A stretch of 64,000 nt of DNA. Origin: Crocinitomicaceae bacterium (lineage in GTDB: Bacteria; Bacteroidota; Bacteroidia; Flavobacteriales_D; Crocinitomicaceae). Below the pieces are notes generated by a model. That model made no database searches, had not been told where the DNA came from, and saw only the letters and a program-made list of their open reading frames with translations. The stretch covers positions 1 through 64,000 of the forward strand of contig JAQWFQ010000026.1 in NCBI GenBank assembly GCA_029238665.1. Direction: 5' to 3'. Shown here one piece after another: positions 52,324 through 61,669 of this stretch; position 1 is the stretch's first letter, and every line of letters begins with the position of its first letter. The translations under genes and the position numbers were made by a program.

Positions 52324-52629
52324 ATGAAAATCACCATCATTTTAGTATCTGCAGTCTTGTTAACTTTAGGTTCTTGTTCAAAAACGTATTCATGTAATTG
52401 TACTACAGTTACTACATTTCCCGAGCATGAGAGTGGAGGGGTAACTGTGCCATTATCTTCTGCTTCAACAACATCATTAAAATATGTAAATGGGAAGCAA
52501 AAAGATGCAAAATCAACATGTACTGATATTGGGTCAACTTCAAGTTTTAATATGCCACCTCAGTCTTCAGGCTCAGACAGTGTTACCGTGATAATGACGT
52601 GTGACTTAGGAGAAAAGTTTAAAGAGTAG
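52324..52629 (+). CDS. Small Cys-rich lipoprotein, 101 aa
   Basis: Lipobox LTLGSC, then SKTYSCNCTTV, a Ser/Thr-rich body and two further Cys (STCTD, MTCDL). The C-SK-x-x-SCNCT start and two late Cys match the 86-aa lipoprotein at 3736, indicating a small family of envelope lipoproteins with at least two members here. The function is unknown. It stands alone, with a strong bidirectional terminator shared with gcvT. Confidence 0.8.
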   Translation: MKITIILVSAVLLTLGSCSKTYSCNCTTVTTFPEHESGGVTVPLSSASTTSLKYVNGKQKDAKSTCTDIGSTSSFNMPPQSSGSDSVTVIMTCDLGEKFKE

Positions 52630-52663
52630 CGTAAACGCAAAGATATTTTGGTCTTTAAGGCTG

Positions 52664-52703
52664 AAAAAAAAGGGTGATTGATAATTTCAATCACCCTTTT
52701 TTT
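52664..52703 (+). terminator. Bidirectional terminator between the small lipoprotein gene and gcvT
   Basis: AAAAGGGTGATTG, loop ATAATTT, CAATCACCCTTTT, flanked by A and T tracts. Confidence 0.92.
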
Positions 52704-52716
52704 ATTTTGTATTTAC

Positions 52717-53805
52717 TTATGCCTTCTTGTAAAATGGAAGTTTAACAATTTTGGCTTTTACCTGTTTGTTTCTGATTTCGACAAAGATCTCATTATCTAC
52801 GGCGCTTAGGTTTTTTGTTACATACCCCAATCCAATTGATTTTTTCATTGAGGGAGACATTGTCCCAGAGGTTACTCTTCCAATTGTGTTTCCATTCGTA
52901 TCTACAATAGGGTAGTTATGACGTGGAATACCACGATCAATCATTTCAAATGCAATGAGTTTACGTGTAGTACCTTCCTCTTTCTGCTTCGCTAAAAACG
53001 CCTTGTCATTAAAGTCGTCTTTTGCAAGTTTTGTGATCCATCCTAACCCTGCTTCTAAAGGTGAGGTTGTATCGTCAATGTCATTTCCATAAAGACAAAA
53101 GCCCATTTCTAATCGCAATGTGTCTCTTGCAGCTAAACCAATGGGTTTAATGTCACACACTGCTCCAGCTTCAAATACTTTGTCCCAAACTTGAGAAGCA
53201 TTTTCGTTCTTGCAGTAGATTTCAAATCCTCCAGAACCTGTATATCCTGTAGCAGAAATAATTACATCATCAACTCCAGCAAAATCAGCAACTTCAAAAT
53301 GGTAGTATTTGATTTCGGCTAAGTTAATAGAGCTTAACGATTGCATTGCCTCAATAGCCTTAGGGCCTTGAATAGCCAGTAGTGAATAGTCTTCAGAGAG
53401 ATCTTTCATTTCTGCACCATAGGTGTTGAATGATGAGATCCAATCCCAATCTTTTTTTATGTTAGATGCATTCACAACTAAAAGGTATTCTTCTTCTTTT
53501 AGTTTGTAAATGATTAAATCATCAACAATTCCACCTTTTCCGTTTGGCATACAGCTATATTGCGCTCGGCCAATGGTGAGTGTTGAAGCATCGTTCGAAG
53601 TTATTTTTTGAATCAAATCTAAGGCTCCAGGTCCAGAAATGAAAAATTCCCCCATGTGAGAAACATCAAAAACCCCAACACCTTCGCGCACGGTTTGATG
53701 TTCGCTATTAACGCCTTCGTATTGTACAGGCATGTTGTATCCTGCAAAAGGAACCATTTTAGCACCTAAAGCAATATGTTTATTTGATAAAGCTGTGTCT
53801 TTCAT
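52717..53805 (-). CDS. gcvT: Aminomethyltransferase, glycine cleavage T protein, 362 aa
   Basis: Transfers the methylene group of glycine from lipoyl-GcvH to tetrahydrofolate. Visible motifs are [33 protein letters not shown], the catalytic-region [46 protein letters not shown] and [21 protein letters not shown]. The length is standard. No gcvH or gcvP is adjacent, and no glycine riboswitch was seen. A TTG/TAATTTTG promoter lies 17-45 nt before the start. Confidence 0.96.
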   Translation of the reverse strand: MKDTALSNKHIALGAKMVPFAGYNMPVQYEGVNSEHQTVREGVGVFDVSHMGEFFISGPGALDLIQKITSNDASTLTIGRAQYSCMPNGKGGIVDDLIIYKLKEEEYLLVVNASNIKKDWDWISSFNTYGAEMKDLSEDYSLLAIQGPKAIEAMQSLSSINLAEIKYYHFEVADFAGVDDVIISATGYTGSGGFEIYCKNENASQVWDKVFEAGAVCDIKPIGLAARDTLRLEMGFCLYGNDIDDTTSPLEAGLGWITKLAKDDFNDKAFLAKQKEEGTTRKLIAFEMIDRGIPRHNYPIVDTNGNTIGRVTSGTMSPSMKKSIGLGYVTKNLSAVDNEIFVEIRNKQVKAKIVKLPFYKKA

Positions 53806-53821
53806 TTGACTAGTTTTTTGT

Positions 53822-53850
53822 CAAAATTAAGAAATTCAACTAGCTGTCAA
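53822..53850 (-). promoter_or_regulatory. gcvT promoter
   Basis: On the minus strand TTG (53850-53848), 18 nt, TAATTTTG (53829-53822), with the ATG 16 nt further on. Confidence 0.65.
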
Positions 53851-53918
53851 AGCGCATTTATAGAATAAGAATAAAATAATGTATGGACGCTGTTGTATGC
53901 GTTAATTATTTTGTCAAA

Positions 53919-55070
53919 TTATTTATTTTCCTGAATAAGTGACGCCAGTTCTTTCCCAACTAAGGTGCCGATTGCAACCCCCATTCCTCCTAATCTTAAA
54001 CCGCAAAATAAGTGATCATCTAGTTTTTTAACGATAGGTTTTTTAGATTTACCAATACCCATTATTCCTGCCCATTGATGGTCTATTTTGAATGGTGTAC
54101 TAGGCAGTATAACATTTTTTAAAATTGCGTTTAATGACTTGGTAATTAGCGCTGTGTTTTCTAGAAGGGTAGACGTTTCTCCACGAATGTCGAGGTTTCT
54201 TCCGCCACCAAATAGAATTCTATCGTCAATATTTCTGAAGTAGTAGTACCCTTTATTGTAGTGAAATGTTCCTTTGATTTTTAAGTTTTTAATAGGTTCT
54301 GTGATAAGTACTTGAGCTCTTGCAGGAACAATATCCTCTGAGGGAATCAATGCCTTTCCGAACCCGTTTGTACAGATTGAAATGTTGGTAGATTGAATTG
54401 TTCCCTGCGTTGTTTTTACGTTGTTTTGATCAATACTTAAAGCTTCTATTCCAAATAAAACATGGATGTCCTCAGCAATTACTTTCTTGTAAAACGCATG
54501 GTTCATAGATGCGGTATCTATTTGTCCTTCTAGTCGGTTAAAAATACTCGTAATTACATTATTGAACCCAAACTTAGTAGAAACATTGGGGTCAATAGAA
54601 TAAACACCCTCTTCACCAGTAATTTCCTTCAACTTGGTGTTGAAATATGGAATTTGATCTTTTACTTTTTCAAAAAGAGACGTTTCATGCTCTGTAATCA
54701 AATCCCAAGAACCATTTGTTTCAAATTTTAATTGTTGATCACCAATTAATGTCCTTAAATGAGATAAACCTTCCCAGCGTAGCTTTACTGTTTCCCACAC
54801 ATCCTTTTCTGGGATTTCCTGAAGGTCTGCGTAGAGTTCTGTAGCACTTCCAAAGCAAGCAAAACCTGCATTCTTTGAGCTTGCTCCACTCGGAAGAAAT
54901 CCACGTTCAAGAATAACGATTTTACTGTTTGGATTTGCTTTACGCAAGTGAAGAGCCGTACTGTATCCAACTATCCCAGCTCCAATTATTAGGTAGTCAA
55001 TATTATTAAAGAAAGATTTTTGCTCCCAATAACTTATTTTTTCACTGCTTAGCATGGTGTTTGAAGGCAT
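53919..55070 (-). CDS. FAD-dependent amino-acid-oxidase-type oxidoreductase, 383 aa
   Basis: DAO family (PF01266). The FAD-binding start is YLIIGAGIVGYSTALHLRKA at about residues 26-45 and a second conserved stretch is ERGFLPSGASSKNAGFACFG; near the end HQWAGIMGIGKSKKPIVKKL and FCGLRLGGMGVAIG match the family's C-terminal FAD contact. Substrates in this family include D-amino acids, glycine/sarcosine and proline; adjacency to gcvT (113-nt gap) makes a glycine, sarcosine or dimethylglycine substrate possible, not proven. MPSNTM offers two starts, 55070 or 55055. Confidence 0.88.
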   Translation of the reverse strand: MPSNTMLSSEKISYWEQKSFFNNIDYLIIGAGIVGYSTALHLRKANPNSKIVILERGFLPSGASSKNAGFACFGSATELYADLQEIPEKDVWETVKLRWEGLSHLRTLIGDQQLKFETNGSWDLITEHETSLFEKVKDQIPYFNTKLKEITGEEGVYSIDPNVSTKFGFNNVITSIFNRLEGQIDTASMNHAFYKKVIAEDIHVLFGIEALSIDQNNVKTTQGTIQSTNISICTNGFGKALIPSEDIVPARAQVLITEPIKNLKIKGTFHYNKGYYYFRNIDDRILFGGGRNLDIRGETSTLLENTALITKSLNAILKNVILPSTPFKIDHQWAGIMGIGKSKKPIVKKLDDHLFCGLRLGGMGVAIGTLVGKELASLIQENK

Positions 55071-55167
55071 GTTTATGAACTATTTTAACCATATTTGTAT
55101 AAATAATAATTCAAATTTAAACCAAATCTGTAACTGGTTGCACAGAGCTACGTTTAAATTCTATAAT

Positions 55168-58100
55168 ATGAGGTATCTAATTGTATTTTTTGTATTCATG
55201 CTATCCATGTTTTCATGGGGTCAAAAATTAGATTTAGTTTTTCGTGGCACGCTTGTAAATAGTGATAAAGATAAGAAAGAAGAAGGTGTTAAGGTTCGGC
55301 TAGTACAAGCTGGTACCGTTATTTCATCATCGGTAACTTCTTCAAATGGTAAGTTCAAGATATCAGCAGATATTGATCAAACAAAGCCATTCGAACTTAA
55401 ATTTAGTAAGCCTGGATTGGTGGGTAAAATGATGCATTTTGATTTCGCGAAATTAAATGAAGAAGATACTCCACCAGGAGGAGAACTCTTTGACCCTTTT
55501 GAAATAAAAGTATTTAATAAAAGAGATAATGCAGATTTCTCATTTCTTAAAACCGAGCCCGTTGCAAAATTCGATTGGAATGCTCAAGCATTAAGCCCTC
55601 GATTAAATACAGCAGCAGCAGCAGCTGTAAAGAAAAAAGTAGAAGTTCTTTTGGCAGATTCTGATAAGCGTAAGGCTGAAATGAATATGAAGTATAATGC
55701 TGCACTAAAAGCAGCTGATGCATTTTATGCGTCTAAAAATTACGAAAAAGCACTTCGCAAGTATGAAGAAGCCTTGGGGTATAAGCCCCAAGCGAAATAC
55801 CCTGTAGATAAAATTATAGAATTAGACGCGTTGATTCAAGTAGAGAAAGCTTCTGTGTTGGCAGATAAACAAGAGAATGAAGCGTATTATAATTTGATTG
55901 AAGCAGGAGATAATTTACGTGATCAGGATAATCTTGAGGGTGCAATATTGAAATATAAAGCAGGACTTGAAAAGAAAGATGAGCAATACCCTAAGGATCA
56001 AATTGCTGTTTTAACTAAAACATTGGAGCTTCGTAAAAAAGAAGCTAGAAACAATAAAATGTATGATACTGCGATTTCATCAGGTGATGCGTTTTTAAAA
56101 CAAAATAGTTTACGTGCAGCTAAAGATAAGTATACGGAGGCGGCTCGATTAAAACCTACAAAGCAGTATCCAAAAGCGAAGTTGGTTGAAATTGAAACAA
56201 AGATGGGTGATTTGGCTCGAGAAAAAGCTTATAAAGCTGCAGTTTCAACAGCGAATGAGTTGTTTGGTAAAGGAATGTTGGAAGCAGCAAAATCTGAATA
56301 TAAAAAAGCAATAGCAATCGATGAAAGTAATACATTTCCTAAAGCGCAAATTGCCCTTGTTGATAAAGCAATTGCTGATTTAGCGAAAGCGAAAAACCTT
56401 CACTATGACAACTTGATGTTAGTTGCTGAAAAAGCGAAGTCTGCAGGTTCGTTTCAAAAAGCAATACTTAAGTATAAGGAAGCGCAATCTGTTAAGCCAC
56501 TTGAGACATTACCAGCAATTAAAATTACGGAGTTAGAAGCGATGCTTGAAAAAGAAGCTGCATCAAGCCAATTAGACAAGCAATACAATAAGTTAATCAG
56601 AGAGGGAGACGTGTTGGTCGCGAATAAAAAATACATTGAAGCTATAAATAAGTATAATAAAGCTCTTGTTTTAAAGCCAATGGAGCAGGATCCGGTTGAT
56701 AAAGCAGAGGAGGCAGAACGTTTAGAAAAAGCTAAAGGGCAAGAAACAGATGCTCAATATGAAAAGATTTTAACTGTTGCTGAAAAGAAAATTGAATCGA
56801 AGGAATATGACAGGGCGCTAGAGCTAATTGACAGAGCAATTAAATTTAAGCCTGAAGATAGCCGTCCTCAAGATTTATTAGCTAAGGTGAATGCAATTAA
56901 AAGCCTGGATAAAAAGTACGCTGGTTTAATGAATTCGGCAAGTATTTTAATGTCAAAAAAGAAGTTTGAAGAGGCAAAAAAGATGTATAATAATGCCCGA
57001 AAATTAAAACCTAAAGAACCTGAACCTAAAATTCAAATTGCTGAAATAAATGCTTTAATGAGTGCCTTATCTAAAGCGAATAAAAAAGATTCGTTATATA
57101 CGAGTTATATAGAGAAAGGTCAGCGGAATTTTGATAAGAAGGACTATAGTGCTGCGCTTAGGTGTTATCAAAAGGCATTGCTAATTATCCCTACAGATCT
57201 AGCTGCAAAATCGAAGGTGTCTGAAATTAAACAACTGATGGACGACATTAAGGATAGCAAAGCTAATCGTATAATTGCTGAGCGTTTAAATGCAATAATT
57301 AAGGAGGCTGACTCTTTCTTTGAAAAGAAGGAATATGCAAGGGCTAAAAATAAATATGAAGAAGCTATAGTATTTAGCCCTTCAGATTTACACGCAAAAA
57401 ATAGGATAGAAGCGTGTGAACGTTTGAGTCATCAAAATGAACGTGTTGAGGTTGAGGTCAAACCAGAGAACACTTCTACTGTATTGAGTTCAGGTGTAGT
57501 TGAAAATGTAGGTGTAGAAAAATTAGAAGATTTAGGGGTACCTTTTGATGAAAACAGTATTTTGGAAGGTGGTTTTATCATTCAAAAAGCAGAGTCTGAT
57601 CGTCGTTTTTCACAGAGCACGAGTATAGATATTGAAGCACAGAAAATTAGAGCAGCAGAAACCAAAAGAGGATTAGCTGAAACAAAATTTCATGAACGTG
57701 AACTGACTACGTTAAGGCTTGTCCAACAACAGGCTAAAGCTGATGAGAACGTATATGCTTTGAATAGCGAGTTTACGGATGCCGAGCTAAAAAAAGTACA
57801 GTTGGAAGTAGAAAAGACATACCGAACGAATGTCGATTTTGAAAATAGCGATAACCTTAGCTCTCAGGGTGTTTTAGATCGTAAAACAGAAGAGTCACTG
57901 TCAGTTTATAGTAAGCGTCAAAATGCCTATAAAGGAAATGCAGATAACTTAAAGTTATTTAATGATGCACAGGCTGCATTAGGGTCAAAACGTATTTCAC
58001 AGGATTATAATGAACGTGTGAATTCAACTCAAACAATTTCCATCATTGAAGGCGAATCACACCATGATAAAACCATTAAATCTACTACAAATAAACAGCT

Positions 58101-59115
58101 TAATGAAGCTAAAGCGTACGCGAGCCAAGCACGTGTAGAGGCCTCCGCCGATCGTTATGATGAATTATTGACGAACGAAGGTGCTGTTCAGGAGTCAGCT
58201 ATAAGGGTTGTAGAAAAAGCACAGTCAGTTTCTGCTAGGTTAACTGGAAGCACAAACGATTTAGAAGGGGTTCGCGCTGGTGTTGTTGCAGATAATAATG
58301 AGCGCACATCGATAGACGTTGAGTCTGCTTTTAAAGTGAACAGTCAAGTCTCAGAAATTCAAAAAAGAGCTCAGGATGAACAGTTCCAGTTGGGTGAGGA
58401 TAGAGCGGTGTATAACGCTTTAATACAACAGCAGGAAACGGAATTAGCAGGAGTTAATATTGATCGCTACAATACAGAGGTAGAGCGACATTTTAGAAGT
58501 AAGGAATTGGTCGATGAAAGTATCAGGTTGCTTGTGGAATCGGGTGTTTTACGACAAGAGGAGCAAGCTGACCAGGTGCATGAACATCAGCTTGCTAAAG
58601 ATCAGGCGTATATGGATTTACAGACCTTTATAGAAGACGATGAAGGAGATCGATTAAATACACAACAGCAAGTTGATCGAGTTGACATGAAATCCACCGA
58701 AATAACACGTGTATTAAAAGACAAGGAAGCACTAGCGAGACAGGTGGCAGCTGTTGATGAGGCTGTTAAGAAACAAAGTACCGAAGTAAATAAGACGAGT
58801 AAGGACAAGCATTATGATGCGTATCAAAAAATAGAAGGTGTCAGCGATGCTCCTAAGAAGCCAATTAAGGTGGCGAATAGTTTAGGGAAAGAATATCCAG
58901 AAGGTGTAAGTCAAGAGTCATTTTCTAAAAGTGATGCTGATGGACTTGTTACCACTATTTTCACAAGGCGTGTGGTTGTTATTGATGGTCATGCAGATGT
59001 TTACGTTCGTACGCAAACACTAAGTGGTATTACGTACAGTAAAAATGGTAACCCAATTGTATCTCATGTTTGGCAAAAAGAAACTCAATCGGCTCATTTG
59101 GAGCGTCACTTTTAG
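55168..59115 (+). CDS. Secreted TPR-repeat protein, 1315 aa
   Basis: ATG 55168 starts a signal peptide (MRYLIVFFVFMLSMFSWGQ); the frame is open upstream only into the divergent gene. Residues about 20-125 are a carboxypeptidase-regulatory-like beta domain. Residues about 171-757 contain ten ~57-residue TPR-like repeats of form Y-x(5)-A-x(6)-Y-x-x-A-x-x-K-Y-x-x-A-x-x-x-K-P. Residues about 790-1240 are long charged helices, and the last ~60 residues form a conserved-looking beta segment (FTRRVVVIDGHADVYVRTQT). Likely a periplasmic scaffold; gliding/T9SS-associated TPR proteins are the nearest idea. It overlaps apbE by 50 nt. Confidence 0.85.
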   Translation: MRYLIVFFVFMLSMFSWGQKLDLVFRGTLVNSDKDKKEEGVKVRLVQAGTVISSSVTSSNGKFKISADIDQTKPFELKFSKPGLVGKMMHFDFAKLNEEDTPPGGELFDPFEIKVFNKRDNADFSFLKTEPVAKFDWNAQALSPRLNTAAAAAVKKKVEVLLADSDKRKAEMNMKYNAALKAADAFYASKNYEKALRKYEEALGYKPQAKYPVDKIIELDALIQVEKASVLADKQENEAYYNLIEAGDNLRDQDNLEGAILKYKAGLEKKDEQYPKDQIAVLTKTLELRKKEARNNKMYDTAISSGDAFLKQNSLRAAKDKYTEAARLKPTKQYPKAKLVEIETKMGDLAREKAYKAAVSTANELFGKGMLEAAKSEYKKAIAIDESNTFPKAQIALVDKAIADLAKAKNLHYDNLMLVAEKAKSAGSFQKAILKYKEAQSVKPLETLPAIKITELEAMLEKEAASSQLDKQYNKLIREGDVLVANKKYIEAINKYNKALVLKPMEQDPVDKAEEAERLEKAKGQETDAQYEKILTVAEKKIESKEYDRALELIDRAIKFKPEDSRPQDLLAKVNAIKSLDKKYAGLMNSASILMSKKKFEEAKKMYNNARKLKPKEPEPKIQIAEINALMSALSKANKKDSLYTSYIEKGQRNFDKKDYSAALRCYQKALLIIPTDLAAKSKVSEIKQLMDDIKDSKANRIIAERLNAIIKEADSFFEKKEYARAKNKYEEAIVFSPSDLHAKNRIEACERLSHQNERVEVEVKPENTSTVLSSGVVENVGVEKLEDLGVPFDENSILEGGFIIQKAESDRRFSQSTSIDIEAQKIRAAETKRGLAETKFHERELTTLRLVQQQAKADENVYALNSEFTDAELKKVQLEVEKTYRTNVDFENSDNLSSQGVLDRKTEESLSVYSKRQNAYKGNADNLKLFNDAQAALGSKRISQDYNERVNSTQTISIIEGESHHDKTIKSTTNKQLNEAKAYASQARVEASADRYDELLTNEGAVQESAIRVVEKAQSVSARLTGSTNDLEGVRAGVVADNNERTSIDVESAFKVNSQVSEIQKRAQDEQFQLGEDRAVYNALIQQQETELAGVNIDRYNTEVERHFRSKELVDESIRLLVESGVLRQEEQADQVHEHQLAKDQAYMDLQTFIEDDEGDRLNTQQQVDRVDMKSTEITRVLKDKEALARQVAAVDEAVKKQSTEVNKTSKDKHYDAYQKIEGVSDAPKKPIKVANSLGKEYPEGVSQESFSKSDADGLVTTIFTRRVVVIDGHADVYVRTQTLSGITYSKNGNPIVSHVWQKETQSAHLERHF

Positions 59116-60136
59116 TGTACTTACTCTAAGTTCTTGCGGAGAAAATCAACGTGAAACTTCTTCTTCAGGTGAAGGGTTTGTTATATTAGGTCAAACACAA
59201 GGTACCACGTATCATGTTATTATCTCTGAAGAACATTCTGATGTGACTAAAAAACGGTTAGACTCGTTGTTTACTACTTTTGATAATTCGCTGTCTACCT
59301 ATATTGAATCGTCTGTAGTTTCAAAGTTAAATAGAGCGACAGGTTTTGTTGTGATTGAAGATTACACGACTTATTTTAAGGAATGTTTTTTGAAAAGTGA
59401 AACGATTTTCAGGGAGACAAACGGTTGCTTTGACCCGTCTGTTTTTCCATTGGTAAAAGGATGGGGGTTTATGGATAATATGGATACACCACTAAAATCA
59501 TTTGAAGTTGATTCAATGCTTATGTTCGTTGATTTTACACGTGGAAAGTTATATGATGTGGACTTTGATGGAAGTGCTATTCGGTTTAAAAAAAATCACC
59601 CAAAATTAAAGTTGGATTTTAATGCCATTGCACAAGGGCAGTCTGTTGATGTTGTTGATCGATTTTTATCGCGCGAAGGTCACTTGAATTATTACATCGA
59701 AATTGGAGGAGAGGTTATTGTTCGCGGTAAGAATCGAGAAGGAATTGACTGGAGAATAGGTGTTGATGTACCGATAGATAATTTGAAAGAACGCAGTTTA
59801 GAAAACGTACTGTCGATTTCTAATAAGGCGGTAGCTACTAGTGGAAATTACCGAAAGTTTTACATTAAAAATGGTGTTAAATATGCACACAGTTTAAATC
59901 CAAAAACAGGGTTTCCTGTTCAGCATTCGTTGTTAAGTGCTACAGTAATTGCAGATGATTGCGCTACTGCAGATGGATATGCCACGGCATTTATGGTTAT
60001 GGGAACTAAAGCGTCTTTGGCTTTTGTTGAAGAACATCCGTACTTGGGTTTAGATGTTTACTTATTGTACAGCGATACTGATGGGCTTATTCAACGTTCT
60101 ATGTCTGCTGGTTTTTCGAAGTACATCACTGAATAG
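59066..60136 (+). CDS. apbE: FAD:protein FMN transferase ApbE, lipoprotein, 356 aa
   Basis: Attaches FMN covalently to Thr/Ser of partner flavoproteins such as RnfG/NqrC. Lipobox LTLSSC places the acyl Cys at about residue 24; ATG 59066 inside the upstream gene is preferred because it leads straight into this signal. Family motifs are GTTYHV, the FDNSLSTYIESSVVSKLNRA block, DPSVFPLVKGWGF, LDFNAIAQGQSVD, IEIGGEVIVRG and HSLNPKTGFPVQHSLLSATVIADDCATADGYATAFMVMG (in parts) with the Mg/FAD site. Sharing 50 nt with the TPR gene suggests coupled translation. Confidence 0.93.
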   Translation: MFGKKKLNRLIWSVTFSVLTLSSCGENQRETSSSGEGFVILGQTQGTTYHVIISEEHSDVTKKRLDSLFTTFDNSLSTYIESSVVSKLNRATGFVVIEDYTTYFKECFLKSETIFRETNGCFDPSVFPLVKGWGFMDNMDTPLKSFEVDSMLMFVDFTRGKLYDVDFDGSAIRFKKNHPKLKLDFNAIAQGQSVDVVDRFLSREGHLNYYIEIGGEVIVRGKNREGIDWRIGVDVPIDNLKERSLENVLSISNKAVATSGNYRKFYIKNGVKYAHSLNPKTGFPVQHSLLSATVIADDCATADGYATAFMVMGTKASLAFVEEHPYLGLDVYLLYSDTDGLIQRSMSAGFSKYITE

Positions 60137-60270
60137 GTTTTCATCAACAAGGTGTGCGTAACTAATTTGAATCAAACTTTATCCCGAACCTTTTTAAGGT
60201 AATTTCATTGTACTGTTTTTGGGTGATTTTTATAATTATCCCGATTCTTTTAGACTAAAATGACTGTTCT

Positions 60271-61638
60271 ATGACCGGAAAAAGTAAAAAGATTCATTTC
60301 ATCGCTATTGGAGGTAGTGCTATGCATAACTTGGCAATTGCCTTAAGTCGAAAAGGCTTGTGTGTTACGGGTTCTGATGATGAAATATTTGAACCTTCAA
60401 AATCCCGTTTAGACAAAGAAGGAATCTTACCAACTTCTATTGGGTGGAATGTGGAACGTATTCACAAAGGAGTTGATGCTGTGATTTTAGGAATGCACGC
60501 ACGCGAAGATAATCTAGAGTTACTTAAAGCAAAAACCCTTAATATTCCTGTCTTCTCTTACCCTGAATATTTATATGAGCAAAGTAAAGAGAAGAAACGA
60601 GTTGTGATTGGTGGTTCTCACGGAAAAACAACAATTACTTCAATGTTGCTACATGTTACCAATGCAATGGGGATGGATGTTGATTATATGGTTGGTGCGC
60701 AATTAGAAGGGTATGACTGTATGGTTAAAATAACAGACGAGGCTGAGGTTATGATTCTTGAAGGGGATGAGTATTTAAGTTCTCCCATTGATCGTAGGCC
60801 AAAATTCCATTTGTACAACCCGCATATTGCTCTTATTAGTGGCATTGCTTGGGACCATATCAATGTGTTTCCCACATTTGATAATTATGTAGATCAATTT
60901 AATCAATTCTGCCAAGTCATTGAGAACGATGGTACTTTGATCTATAATACAGAAGATGTTGAGGTAAGCAAACTTGGAAATAAATATGCCAATACTTTAA
61001 ACACTATACCATACCAGACACCTCAATATGAGGTTACCCCTGATGGAACTTTACTCCATTTTGATGGAGATTCTTATGCGTTAAAAATTTTTGGAGGACA
61101 TAACCTGCAGAATTTAATTGGAGCTATGCATTTGGGGGAGTCGATAGGTATTTCTAATGCTGACTTCCTGAGCAAGATGTCCTCTTTCACTGGGGCAGGA
61201 AAGCGTTTGCAAAAAGTATCTGAAAGTGACCGATTCTCGATGTTCAAAGATTTCGCACACTCACCAAGTAAGTTAAAAGCAACTACAAAAGCTGTTAAGG
61301 AACAGTTTGTTTCACGAAGAGTTGTTGCCTGTATGGAGTTGCATACATTTTCATCGCTAAAAAAAGAATTCCTTCCTCAGTACAAAGATGCTATGAATGC
61401 TGCAGATGAAGCTGTAGTATATTTTAGTCCAGAGGTTGTTAAGCATAAAAAACTAGCCCCAATTACAATAGAGCAGGTGAGTGCTGGTTTTGGTGGTAAC
61501 GTGACAGTGTTAACTGAAACCAGTGAAGTGCTTGCGTTTATCCACGCTCAAAACTGGTCTAATGCAGTACTACTTATGATGTCCTCAGGGAACTTTGATG
61601 GAATTGATTATGATCAATTGGGAGAGGCGTTGAAATAA
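60271..61638 (+). CDS. mpl: Mpl-like Mur ligase (murein tripeptide recycling), 455 aa
   Basis: ATP-dependent ligase of the MurC/Mpl group, which rejoins the tripeptide L-Ala-gamma-D-Glu-meso-DAP to UDP-MurNAc. N-terminal UDP-binding start is HFIAIGGSAMHNLAIALSRKG; the ATP loop is GGSHGKTTITSM near residue 115; further LEGDEYLSSPIDRRPKF, the IAWDHINVFPT region and FKDFAHSPSKLKATTKAV with the Mur C-terminal domain. The SA-M-HN in place of MurC's GIGM-SG and the DEYLSS motif favour Mpl. MurC is the alternative. Confidence 0.85.
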   Translation: MTGKSKKIHFIAIGGSAMHNLAIALSRKGLCVTGSDDEIFEPSKSRLDKEGILPTSIGWNVERIHKGVDAVILGMHAREDNLELLKAKTLNIPVFSYPEYLYEQSKEKKRVVIGGSHGKTTITSMLLHVTNAMGMDVDYMVGAQLEGYDCMVKITDEAEVMILEGDEYLSSPIDRRPKFHLYNPHIALISGIAWDHINVFPTFDNYVDQFNQFCQVIENDGTLIYNTEDVEVSKLGNKYANTLNTIPYQTPQYEVTPDGTLLHFDGDSYALKIFGGHNLQNLIGAMHLGESIGISNADFLSKMSSFTGAGKRLQKVSESDRFSMFKDFAHSPSKLKATTKAVKEQFVSRRVVACMELHTFSSLKKEFLPQYKDAMNAADEAVVYFSPEVVKHKKLAPITIEQVSAGFGGNVTVLTETSEVLAFIHAQNWSNAVLLMMSSGNFDGIDYDQLGEALK

Positions 61639-61669
61639 ATCCAATTTCAACACTTCGTTCCACCAAACC

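Noticed and set aside
53806-53918. Glycine riboswitch upstream of gcvT
   Set aside because: The 113-nt gap shows a promoter but no paired aptamer-like helices.
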